DNA of 64,000 nucleotides. Source: Rhynochetos jubatus (taxonomy: Eukaryota; Chordata; Aves; Eurypygiformes; Rhynochetidae). This document shows positions 13,838 through 25,100 of the stretch, one piece after another. The translations under genes were made by a program, and so were the position numbers. The DNA lies in the NCBI GenBank assembly GCA_027574665.1, contig CM050662.1, positions 6,168,501 to 6,232,500 on the forward strand. The letters run 5' to 3'. Position 1 is the first letter of the stretch. Each line of letters opens with the position of its first letter. Below the pieces are notes generated by a model that was not told where the DNA came from, made no database searches, and saw only the letters and a list, made by a program, of their open reading frames with translations.

Positions 13838-13899
13838 GGAATAGCAGAATAGTCATGTAAGGGAGAGGAACAGCAGAATAGTCATGTAAGGGAGAGGAA
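13838..13899 (+). repeat. 29-bp tandem duplication (2.1 copies)
   Basis: Two adjacent 29-bp units (13838-13866 and 13867-13895) differ at one base (t at 13842, c at 13871), followed by four bases of a third unit. The core is gcagaatagtcatgtaaggg. The near identity indicates a recent slippage or duplication event, and it may vary in copy number between individuals. Confidence 0.95.
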
Positions 13900-14506
13900 A
13901 TAGGTGTTGGAGGAAAATAAATTGTTACACGATTGTAAAGAGCCACTTCTCTCAAGTGCTTGTACAAAAACATTCTCTAAAACAGTATGAGTAGAAAAAG
14001 TAATGGCTCCTGAGAGCCATTTGGTATTCACTTGAAAATAGGAAAGAAACAGCTTTATACAAAACTCGTGAAACAACATAGCTTTGAGCTATGGACAACA
14101 AATGAAGTCAGAGAGAAAGAAACTGCTGTTGTCAAGATAACTTGTACTGAGCAATTCACTGTGATTTTTGTTAATCAGATTTATAGTAACACAAGATAAG
14201 CATTTGAGATGATACTGTGTTATCACAGGTATCTCTGCAGTTTATTGGTATGCTGAAGTGTTTGTTAGAGATCTGCAGTTTATTTTGAGACAACTAGACC
14301 TTATCATTAGGGCCACCCACGAGTGAAGCTACTCTATTGACTAACTGGAACTGCTCATTCACTCTCTCATTTCTAATGTCTGTGAGGATGCAGAAGCTGC
14401 CACTGCCCCATTTGGGTGCTCAGCCTGCACCACCAACAACAGCACCATGGGCAGGGGATGCTGACGAGATTCCCATCTTAAAGTCCTCATCACAGCTGAG
14501 GAAAGA

Positions 14507-14516
14507 GGGGGGGGGG
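14507..14516 (+). repeat. Poly(G)10 tract
   Basis: Ten consecutive G residues sit in a purine-rich context (gaaaga before, ataa after). They are prone to length errors in sequencing, so the exact length is uncertain. Confidence 0.75.
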
Positions 14517-14787
14517 ATAATTCAGTGCAGGCAGGAACCCTCTCCAGCCCTTTGCCCTGAGGATAAGAATGAATAAATAAACAGGGACACTGGTCAGGGA
14601 GGCAGGTTGTTCACAAGGGAGGCAAGAAGTCGAATGTGGGAGTTGAGAAGCTGGTGCAGATTGGTATGAGGAAAGAAGAAAGTGTGGGAGGTCATTTATT
14701 CCTTTGTTGAGTGCACCATTAAATATGCATTTTCACTCTGTAGTTATCATAAACTACACAATTTTGTCATGGAGGGTTTTAAATCCT

Positions 14788-14800
14788 AAAAAAAAAAAAA
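14788..14800 (+). repeat. Poly(A)13 followed by A-rich simple sequence
   Basis: Thirteen A residues are followed by an A/C-rich run (ccaaacaaacaacaaaaaac). No upstream element with a retroposon structure is recognisable. Confidence 0.85.
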
Positions 14801-14899
14801 CCAAACAAACAACAAAAAACTTTAAAAAATCTCATTCTTTCTTTGTAAAATCTTATTATTTTTGTCCAAGTTGATACTATAATTCCTCTCATGGCTCCT

Positions 14900-14939
14900 T
14901 ATTTCCTTTCAAGGAAATATAAATCTTTTAATTAAAAGA
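14900..14939. repeat. Two adjacent AT-rich palindromes
   Basis: The first has 9-bp arms tatttcctt and aaggaaata around tc (14900-14919). The second, tcttttaattaaaaga (14924-14939), is a perfect 16-bp palindrome centred on a TTAATTAA homeodomain-type site. Four bases separate them. Confidence 0.93.
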
Positions 14940-16179
14940 ATCTTATACTTGTAATAAAGTTTAAAAATTGCATTACTGGTCATAAGAATATAACTATCTA
15001 TGTGCTTTTCTTATTTTGGGCATGAAACAGTGTTGGGTGACCTCACTGGCCCTTTGCAGCAAGCCAACACCACTCCCCAGTGGAGCAGAAGGTGTTCAGA
15101 TCCAGTGGCAATAAATGGCTGGCCAGAGCTTAAAATTTCAGAAGTGAGTTACTTTCCAAAAAATGAGTTAGAATTCATCAGGGAGTGAAAGACCGGGTGT
15201 AGGGTGGGTGGGTGGTTACAGACGAACTGTTCCAGCTACCTGAGGAAAGGCAGTAAGCTCTGCTCATCCCACCTCTCTCTCCCCCAGGTGTCACTGTTGG
15301 TCCACACGAGGCACCACTCGTGGCTTCATCACCTCCCTGTACCTGTGGCACAGGCTGGTGTTGGTAGAGGTCTGAGAGAGGGCACCTCTTCTGTAAATAC
15401 TTTGGTCAGTCTTAGGTGATAGCCGTGGAACTATTGCAGTCTATTTTATCGTACATTTGAAACAACACTCTTCTCCTCAGTGGAGATGTTGTTTCTCATT
15501 CCTCAATACTCCCATTGTCCATCTGCCCCAGAACTGAACTTCTGACAAAACTAGTAGGAAGATCAAGGAGCCACGGAAAAGTATGTGGGTCTGAGGCAGG
15601 ACCTCATGCCTGTGCCCAGGCCATCTTTACTCTCCTGTACTGATCTCCTCATCAGGCTGAGCGGCTGCATGGCAGTTCCACGCAAGGCACCGTGCTTCCC
15701 TTTCTCAGCAGAGACCGAGGTGGTGCAGGGCAGGGCCCAAAGGCTTTGCAGCCATCCTCCTGGCTGCTGTGTCCTGGCAGTGCACCCAGCAGGGTGCTGG
15801 CTCCCAGCACTGCAGCCAGGATATTCCCCTCCTCTTTGTTGAGGGAACACAGCAGAGAGCGAAGGGAAAAAAGGGAGGGAAGGCGGACTGGGGAGTCACA
15901 GGCCTGCTGAGGAACTAAAGCTGAAGAGACCGTCGTAAATGTAAGGGACAGACAAGTCTATTGGGATGCTGTGCAGTATCCCAAAGCTGGTAACGTGAGC
16001 TACTTGGCTTGTAGTTAACAAAAATGTAACACAGATTAAATTTGTCCTAAATACGGTTATGATTTCTGTGAGGCCACTGGTTTTGTCACACGGGTCACCC
16101 TCAGGGGCGCAGGCAGGGAGCGGTCAAGGGCTGCCACAGCCCATCGATGCTGGTGGGCGTCCCCCACTTTAAACAGTGT

Positions 16180-16300
16180 CTGCTGCCATAATGAAATAAT
16201 TACAGAATCTCAGGCTGTTATCCAATTACTCTGACATTTCGCCATTCTTTGCCGTTAACCGGATTAAGTTCATTGTAAAAAGATTAGCTGTGGAATAGAG
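16180..16300. promoter_or_regulatory. Candidate regulatory block beside a GC-rich patch
   Basis: The block contains cataatgaaataattac, ccaattact, ctgacatt and ggattaag (the last an OTX/bicoid-type core). It is flanked on both sides by unusually GC-rich sequence (16080-16165 and 16310-16420). The alternation of GC-rich shoulders and a TAAT-rich centre is unlike the surrounding intron. No promoter elements with clear spacing were found. Confidence 0.3.
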
Positions 16301-19234
16301 CTGAGCATAACGGAGCGAGGTGCCTGGGCCGCACGGGCCTGGCTGTGGGGTCATGCAGGCCCTGTGGGCCGGGGAGGTGGGGACGGCTGCATGCGGCACC
16401 CTGGGACGGCTGGGTGGTGAATTAACCATTACACGGAATGACGCAAAGTATTAAAACCCTGCACTGGTGTTGTGGGAATCTTGTGTATCCTTGAGACGGG
16501 TTTTTCTAATAAATATTTCAGGGTAGTAGAAAAGAGAAGTGTTTCTCTGACCATTTCCTCTTTATAAATGCTGCCTATTGCCACCTACATTGCTGTAGTA
16601 GTTAATGTCTATTTTCTAGAGCAACAGAACATCCTAAAACTTTCTGCATTTGAAATGATGGAATTAATTTTACATATGATGGTGCATTGCTATACCTTCT
16701 CTCTGAAAGATCTGTTTTTAAAAATATTAGACTGGTTAGTAATCGTTTCAGTTATTTACTTCACAGGATGTTGGGTCCTCCCATAAGGCAGTTTTTCACT
16801 TGCCTTTTTCCCTTTGTTTCTCTCTTCTTGCTTTTGGATTTTGATCAGCATAGGCATTATGACTGATGGTTGTTATTAACTAGTCAGACTCTGCAGATTT
16901 CCATTTCCAGTTTTTTCACTTCACTCACATTAACCACACTGTCACTAAATACATTTTTACTTTGATTATTGTGATCTTCCATGCGTGATGGCCCTTGGTG
17001 TGTTTTCTCTACACAAAATCCAGCATTTCAGAGGCTGCTCAAGATCCACTTTCTCTAATGAAGTACAGAAACTACAACAATTAAAAAAAGAGAGGAGAAA
17101 AAAAAAATGGAAATGGGCTTGTCAGAGTTGAGAAAGGAAAACAGTGTATTAAAATTGTTTTGAAACTATTTAATTCTGCTTGTCTCTCCTGCCAAATCAT
17201 ACTCTCACTGAAGTCAATGGAATCTTTGCCACAGAATTAAATAAGGACATAATGAAACATTGCTAACGTCACTGCCCTGGCTTTTCCCCTCCCCTTCCCA
17301 AAATGGTTTTCTTCCCTTTCTTTTTTTTTTTTCTTTTGTCCCTTTCAATGAACGTCGGCAAAATAATTATCTGGAGCCATATGTAGTGAGTGTAATTATG
17401 GTATCTTTTTTCATATATATATTTACTCTCAAACATTACATCTGAATTATTTTAGTTCTGGGTAAGATTTACTCTTTTGGAGGCAACACTAGATGATTTT
17501 TAAATCACATTAATTGTTTCAGCATCTTATACAGTAAGTGTTATATTTTGTAAAAATAGTTAATAACTGAGCACGAGATTTTTGTCATTGAAAAAATGAC
17601 GAAAACCCCCGTTGAGCTAGGGTTGCCAGCCTGCAACCTTCCTTCCCAGACCTGTGCTGTAACTGGTTTTATTTCAAAACGATGTTACTTGAATGTGAAG
17701 ACTGGCTGGAGATGAAATTTAATTGTCTTAGAGATTTCCTTGGTGGTAGTGTTTGGATTTGATTCACTTGGAAAAATGGCTTGTAAGCTTTTCTTTTCTG
17801 TGAGATTTACACATTTCCAAATCTTCTTTCATTCCATATAATCTTTTTCAGGAAATTTCTAAATAGGTTTTAAAAGTGCTTCAACACATACTTTGTTGAT
17901 TAATTAAAAAGTTTTCCAAAATGAAGCCATTTCCATCTAGGTTTTGGTGGGGTTTTTGTTTGTTTGGTGGGTTTTTTTAAATGAGCAGCTTATCCTATAA
18001 GGAATATCTCAGATCCGTTCCATTGCAGTTTTCCAATTTCAGCTATGGAGACAGGTTTCAAGCTTAACTAAGCATAACCTTTTAGTCTTTCTAAATGGGG
18101 CTGTAGTTCAGGAGTTCAAATTTTGGAATTTTTCTGCTGTGAAAACTGCAACTCTTGCGTATGCTTTAGTAAGGCAAGTTTGTTTTCTGATCAAAGCCAA
18201 TCAGCACGGAATTTATACATATTTCTTCTTTTTAAAGCTGAGCTGCTAAAGGGCTGAAACTGAACTTCCTTTTAACTGCTGTAATAGAATAGGTGTAGGA
18301 AATAAGACATGCCGAAAGCTTTCAGTTGAGGTTTTCCCAGATTCGGCACCTAATTTTCCCTTAAAGTATACGGCATAAGCTGCTACACTTTTCCATTTCA
18401 TGCGAAATGACCCTGAAGTAAAGCAGATTTTGACAAATTCCTGCTTGCAGTGCCAACCAATGGCCAATAACCGTAGCCTTTCCAAGCAACTTACACTTGA
18501 TCCTTTTCTAACTTTTTTCCTACCTTTCTCCCTACCTTTCCTCTGCCATCATCTTGTGATTTTACAGGTCCTGTCTTCCCCATTTCCTAATTATGTCTGT
18601 GGAACTTGATCATTATATGAGTAATTGGAGTTCTGATACAGGCTTACAGCATGCATTACAATGTAATATGAAATGTAGACACTTCTGCTCTAAGTGGAAG
18701 TGACAGATCAGAGCTTACAAATTGCATTCATTCACTTAAGAACCGCCTGGGACCTCTAAATTGATCACATGTGTTGTATGGATTATGTAATATTAATTAG
18801 GGTGGTATCCAATAGTGCAGCTGTGGTCCTTTTGATGGTTCTATTAAATCTCTGTTTCAGGGGGTTGTAATTCAGTTCTGCACATCTTTTATTTCAAGGG
18901 AGGAAAACTTGAAGCATAATTCTTTCTTCACTGAAATTGAGAAGGGTTAGCATAGGTATATGTAAATCTAAGAGTGAATCAAAGAAAAACAGTATTCGGG
19001 AGGTCTCAGAATTCCAGGTACTTTTGCACCTATCCTCAACTTTCATATCTTTAGAATAAGCACTTTTCATCTTAAAACTGAATCTTTTCTGTTTTAATTA
19101 AAAATAATAATGTACTTTATTGCCCAGCTACTGTAGCATTAATTTTTTACATAAGCTGATGATACTTTAGTGTTTCTTCAAGTATGTTGACAATTGTAAT
19201 TTTGTATTTATGGCAAATATGTATAACATACAGT

Positions 19235-19280
19235 ATTTGTGATTGACATGTCATCATAATTGGAGATTAATTAAACTGAG
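19235..19280. promoter_or_regulatory. Candidate homeodomain/TALE-site cluster
   Basis: A perfect tgacatgtca palindrome (19244-19253) is two head-to-head TGACA words, the known MEIS/PREP/TGIF core. It is followed within 25 bases by ataattgg and by attaattaa (19266-19274), which are homeodomain cores. Sites were read by eye. AT-rich DNA makes TAAT words common, so only the spacing to the TALE palindrome is suggestive. No conservation data are available. Confidence 0.3.
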
Positions 19281-22110
19281 GAATAGGTGCTACATTGTCC
19301 AAGGCAACATGAAAAAAGTTAAATCTTTAAGAGTAAGGTCAGATCTTCCTGATTCCTATGCTCTGTTGCCTTAACTTCTACTTTTCAGCAATTTTGGTTT
19401 GATGATAAGTTATTTTTATGATAATAAAATTGTGGGTTGGATGCTTATAATGGACCATGTATGATGTCAATGTTTTGAAGTTTATTAGAATGACTCGCAA
19501 ATTTTGCTCTAAAAGTTAATTTCTGCTGAAACTCAGAAGCAGCATGCAAGTACTGATTTAATTTGCAGTATGAGTAGCGTAGCTTCTGATTTCACACATT
19601 TAAGCTCCAGTCTTTCTAATATAAACTAATACTGAATAGTCATAAGCCAAAGAAATTAAAGGACTGTATTCGCTTCCTACAAATTATATGGAGAATTTAA
19701 AAATTACGTTAGAGCTCTGTAGGCTAATGAGCCTGACTGGGTGTTGGTGATTCCATCTGCAGTGTGACTGATACCAAGAAATTGATATATGTGACTTTTT
19801 TCCCTTCATATACAACTTTAAGTTCAGAACAGCAATGAACCACATCAGGCTGGGTGCTCACAGCACTTCCCAGGCTATTGGTGTATTAAGACTTTGGCAG
19901 TAATGTCTTACAACATGATTAATTGGCACTGTTTTCCCCAAAGACACTATGTGCAAACCTTATTATTTAAGGTCTGCCTAAATGCTTTTTGATGTATTAA
20001 GAAGTTTCCTATTTTAGTACCTAGCCATAAAAATTGGTCATTATGGAGCTATTTGGGATTCCTTCTTTCTCAAAACATACATTAATATTCATGTTGAAAT
20101 TATATGCTACAAATAGCTCGTCTCCTTTTGTATCCTGTTTAAAAGATTGGTAACCCACGTTCTCTTTCCTGTCCTTCTGCAATTTTATGGAATCCTATGT
20201 TTGCTCTGAAGTTTACAGCAACTTATAACGCAGTTCTTTTCCTTCTAGTGACTTTCAGTGTCTTTCAACCCCGAAGAGCCACACTGCAGTCTGAGCCCAC
20301 ATGCACATTGCGTCTCTCCCATATGCACTTCTAATTATCTTCTCAAAGCATTAAGTTTCAAAAACATTGCAAAGCAAGGTTCAAAACTATCTGTATCCAC
20401 CTTACTATAGTGGCATGAAAATAAGATATTTTCCTCCCCTTTTTTCCCATGTGTATGCCAATTAATTTTTCAGTACGTACAGTATCATGAGAAATGGTAT
20501 TTAACTTTTTCTTTTAAAAATACAGAATAAAACTTTGAAATGATCCATTAGAGTGGGAGAAAGGTAACAGTTTGCCACTGGGATCACTTAATTTTCATCA
20601 TGTTCAGAGAAATTTGATCACAGGATATCAGGCATGTTACACAGTGTCAGTTGGTTAATAATCAGATTATTTGTTAGTTGCAAAATAAAAAATACACAGG
20701 AATATATGTACCATTTTATAGGGAATTTTTGTTATGAGAACTGGATTTGTCCACTGATGCACATATTGATATTGTTGACCTTTGTAGCTGATACAGAAAA
20801 CTAATTTTATTTTAATCTTTTGCATTCAGCAAAAGATTATCCTTGTGTTAAAAGGAGCTCCTTGATTCTCAAGTGCAGATCACATCACCTTCTGAATCAA
20901 ATTTTAGCTGTATCACAAAAAGTAATTGGAAATAGAATGAGTTCTTACCATCCTTGATTCTTCATATTTTTCTGCATTTATTTTGGCTTAGTTATATTAT
21001 AAACACGAACAGATACCACCTTCGGCTTTCAGAAAATAACTTTTAAAGAAAAATCCCTTTGAAAATGCCTTAAAAAATTTTTTTTTAATTCTACAGTAAT
21101 ATTGTTGCCAATAGGAAAATATCACTTCTGCATGCAAACCTAAAGCACTACCTTATGCTTATTCAAGAGAGCGGTGTTTCCAGGAATATTTTTGTTCAAG
21201 GATGTACTTAATGGATTTTATTTAATGGACTCACTACAGCTTACTGCTTAACCAGCCAGCTGAAAACCTGAATTGTTATATCCTGAATATAGAATGTGAT
21301 CATATTTTGGAATATAATCCTCTCTTCTGAAGAATGGATAGCAGCTTTGAGTATCCCTAAAATAATTTATAAAATATTATTTTGGGTAACAGTAGTTGGA
21401 TGTCTCAAGAGTATGGATTACAAAGCATTCAGAGCAGGATCTTTTCACCTTCACAGTAGTACATGGTTTTGTGCTTGTTTAAAAAATAAGCTGTTGTCAG
21501 GTGGCTGCAGGATGACTGTAACTCCTGCTCCTGGGGCAGGTGCTTGGTAAAGGCCTCCGTCCCCACCCCAAATCAGGTAGTGTTCTGGCTGTTCTGTGCC
21601 GGCTCATCTTAATGCTATCGTCTGTGTTACAGGACAGTCAAGGGTACGTGGCAGCCCTGCTGCTGGGTGTGGGGCAGTTGGGTAAAGATTTAAGCCTGGA
21701 GGGAAACTCGTTTTGCTTCTTGCTGGCTCTTCCAAGGCCAGCAGGACTCTGTCGTCCTTAATAGATACTGGTGCAGAACGTCAACTCTTATGTATGAGTT
21801 AATTTCCTGCCTTCCCCCTTCTTTTCATTAGTAATGAAGTAATTTTGTGTTCATCTCTTCCCTAAACTTCTAAGTAATGAATGAGCAGGGAGTATGCCTG
21901 TTTCCAGCACAGGCACTGCTGCCTTTTGTTTCACTATGTCCCAGTGTCTAAGCCCTGCCAGCAGGTACCCTCTCAGGATGCCCAGCCTCAGCCCGTTGTG
22001 CAGAGAAGGCTACTTCCTGGGGAGTCATTAAAGCATGTTCTAAAACTGCTCAAAGTGTCCTCCATTGATGGATTTGCTGCAGGTCTTAAAGCAGATTTGC
22101 CATAAAATCT

Positions 22111-25100
22111 AGTGGATACGTACATGTTTTAATCATCTGGCTTGATAGGATGGCTCTTGTATTAAATACACTGCGTGGCTGATCGTTTCAACCATATTGT
22201 ACTGCTGGAAAATCCACCTCTAATGAGACTTCACTGGAAGTTAACGGAGTGATATAAAGAAATGAAGCTAAATGGCAATTTAAAAATCCACTGTTTGTAT
22301 GAAATCAGAAATTTTTGCAAGTGTAGAGTCTTTCAGCTTGACACCCCAAAATCAAAGAAATTAATCAAGTAAACTTGTATTATGGAGAATTTTACTTAAT
22401 CCTTTTTGGTATCATTTTCATAAAACTTTATTGCTGAGCACTGAATTAAGGCATTCCATGATTTTTTCTGTATGAGGGACTTTTGGGGTATTTTTGGAAG
22501 AGGAAGTATGTTGATTGTGAGGTGTCAGTGTGATTTGCAGTCTATTTGCCTGGGTTGTAGAGTTTTTCCTTCAAATTCACGTATTTTGAAGGATCCCAGA
22601 AGCATCTAAGTACCTTAGGAGACACGTCTTTATTTTACTTAAAATAACAAATAAAACAAAGAAAAATATTTGATCAGGACTAAGAATTTACTACTTTGAG
22701 ACATTAGTTTGCATTTTTTTATACCAACAGCTTTCATTAATACAGTTTTAAACTTTGCACGTACTGAGTGTAATGTTCCATCATCCAGCATAGATTTAAT
22801 ACCATGATTTTCGTGCTGTAGACAAGTTTTAGAGAATCACATAAAATATTAAGCAATTTTTTTGTGTCCCTTCCTAAAGGCAGTAAAGAAGAAATCAAAC
22901 TAAAGAAACACTGTTATGCATGACAAACAGGCGAGGCAACTCTATTAAATAACTACACCTTTGTAAGTTAATGAGCAAGCTACAGCAGATTTTAATATGA
23001 TCAAGCAAACTATAATATTTATTTGGTTTCCCCACTGAAACAGTTTGGGGGTTTAATCCAGGTGTTCAGAGGCTGCAGATCATGTTTCACTATTCATAGC
23101 AATACCATTTGTTTTGCTCTCTTGTTCAGGGTCAGTTCAAATGGTTGCAAGTTGATCAACCCGTTCCTGAACCTCCAGCTAAATGTCTGACACTGTCATT
23201 ATTTATTTCAGTTCTCTTGTTAAGCATGTTAGAAATGTGGTACAGGTGATTCAGTGGTCTAGCCCCAGGTGAATGTCACGTTAGTTCCGTTACAGTAATA
23301 AAACCTTTTTTGGGGGTGTTTCTTTTTTTTGTAAAGCGGTTGCGTTGGCATTGTGAATGCCTCGTACCTTTAACCTTTTCCTGTGGCCAATCTCTTGATT
23401 GTCTGTAGCTCATATATAGTGTTTGCATTAGTCAGCTAGGACTGTAAGTGCTGTATCGACAGCTTTCTTTTGATGCCATGTCTGAACTCCTTCCTCATAC
23501 TGATCTTCCTCCAGTCAATAATACTGAGATGAATACTGAAAAAAAGAGACCTATGGCAATGATTTCCAGTGTCGATACCTGGTTCCCTGATTGAATTTAT
23601 AATTTTCTTTAACATGTTCCTCCTAGCACTTTAGTATCATGCTCTGTCTTTTAATTTCCCTGAGATGAGTGCCCAGTGTTGCTCCAAGGCAAGCTGGATT
23701 CCCTTATTGTCACATCCTATTCATTCCAAACAGTACAAAATTCTATTTACCTGATGGATTCTTGTTATACAGGCAGCTGAAAAAGTCTGAAATCCTAGAA
23801 ATTACTAAACTTAATGTGTCTTCTGCTTGACCAGTCCTTGATTAGGTAGCGTTGTGTAATTTATTTATATAGATACTATATATGAATATTAAATAGATTG
23901 CATAGATTGCATATGCTTGCAGCAGAACAGGTTATTCATGTAGCTGCTAAATAATACAATTCATTTATATTCTTTTATAATTTGATATGAAACTCCATTT
24001 TCTGTTACATTTACCTGGCATATATAGCCATGTTACACTGTCAACAGGTTGATGGAAAGATAGCTTTATAAGCTAAGTGACATTCACCTTACAGAGCTGA
24101 TACCTGGCCAATGACACACGACTTCCTTGGGCTGGCTTCAACAGTTTCTTGTGTACTGTTGTTTCAACAGATGTCAGCGCACCACCACAGTGCCTTTGTA
24201 GTCACCAGCTTGATACACACATTTGAAACTACCTGAGAATTCGACTTCATTTTAGCAGAGTTCTTCAGAATTCATTACAGACTAGTTCTTCCTTTTAAGC
24301 AGAAGTCAAGCAGCCAGGGAGTGGGACATGCACATCAGACCTGTTTTTGACTGAGCATGTTTTCAAAACACATCTCCTACCTCCGAGGAAAGTGCCCCAC
24401 TATGAAATGACCTGTAGTCATTCTGCGTGGAGGGACTGCTGCATCCCATGAGAATATTCACATATAGTTTAGTGATTTCTCATCAAGTAGCACTTGCTAT
24501 AGATACATCCCAATCAAACTTTTAGTTTTCTTGGTCCCAGGGGTAATAGCGAGAAGACAACTTTAAATGTTTACGTATCAGGTAAGTGGAAACAAATCCA
24601 ACTTTTTTCCTGCGTGCACTTGTGTCACATAAAAGTACATAAAATTATAGAGATGCTGAACCAGGGCGGCGATAATGGATGGTTTTGCTCTTTTCATTAT
24701 TAACATTAGGCAGAAGCAAGTTGAATGGAAGAGGGTGATAGTGCTGAAGAATATGTGGCAGTTGCAGAATCATGTTTTGTATCCTCTTCTACCCTTTGCA
24801 ATATTGCTAAATACTTGGAAAATTCTTAAGCTGTGGATGTTGAGAAGACAGACTGGTAATTGGAACTCTGTGGAAATACACTTTCCACCAGACTTTAGCT
24901 AAGCTGCATTTTTAATAATTAGACTAACAAATAGCACTTATTAACTCAGCTGCTAATGATAATATTTATACTAAATAATACAAATAGTATTTATACTATA
25001 AAATCAGTATAAGTGGAAGCCTTCATCTTGAAAGGCATTGCCTTTTGTAAGCAGGGATCTCCCTGTTTATCTAAGTAAAATGAGTATTGCAGACTCTTCT

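Larger units (their letters stand above)
13900..22110. other. Intron segment with GC-richer patches
   Basis: Mostly AT-rich, with GC-richer islands at about 15200-15910, 16080-16420 and 21500-21760. Those islands produce overlapping frames on both strands (for example 15563-15850 minus and 15585-15842 plus), a composition effect rather than evidence of genes. No CpG-island promoter with TATA or other core elements was recognised. Confidence 0.55.

Noticed and set aside
15563-15910. Several overlapping frames on both strands in a GC-rich patch
   Set aside because: Simultaneous openness in many frames is the signature of low stop-codon density in GC-rich DNA, not of a gene.
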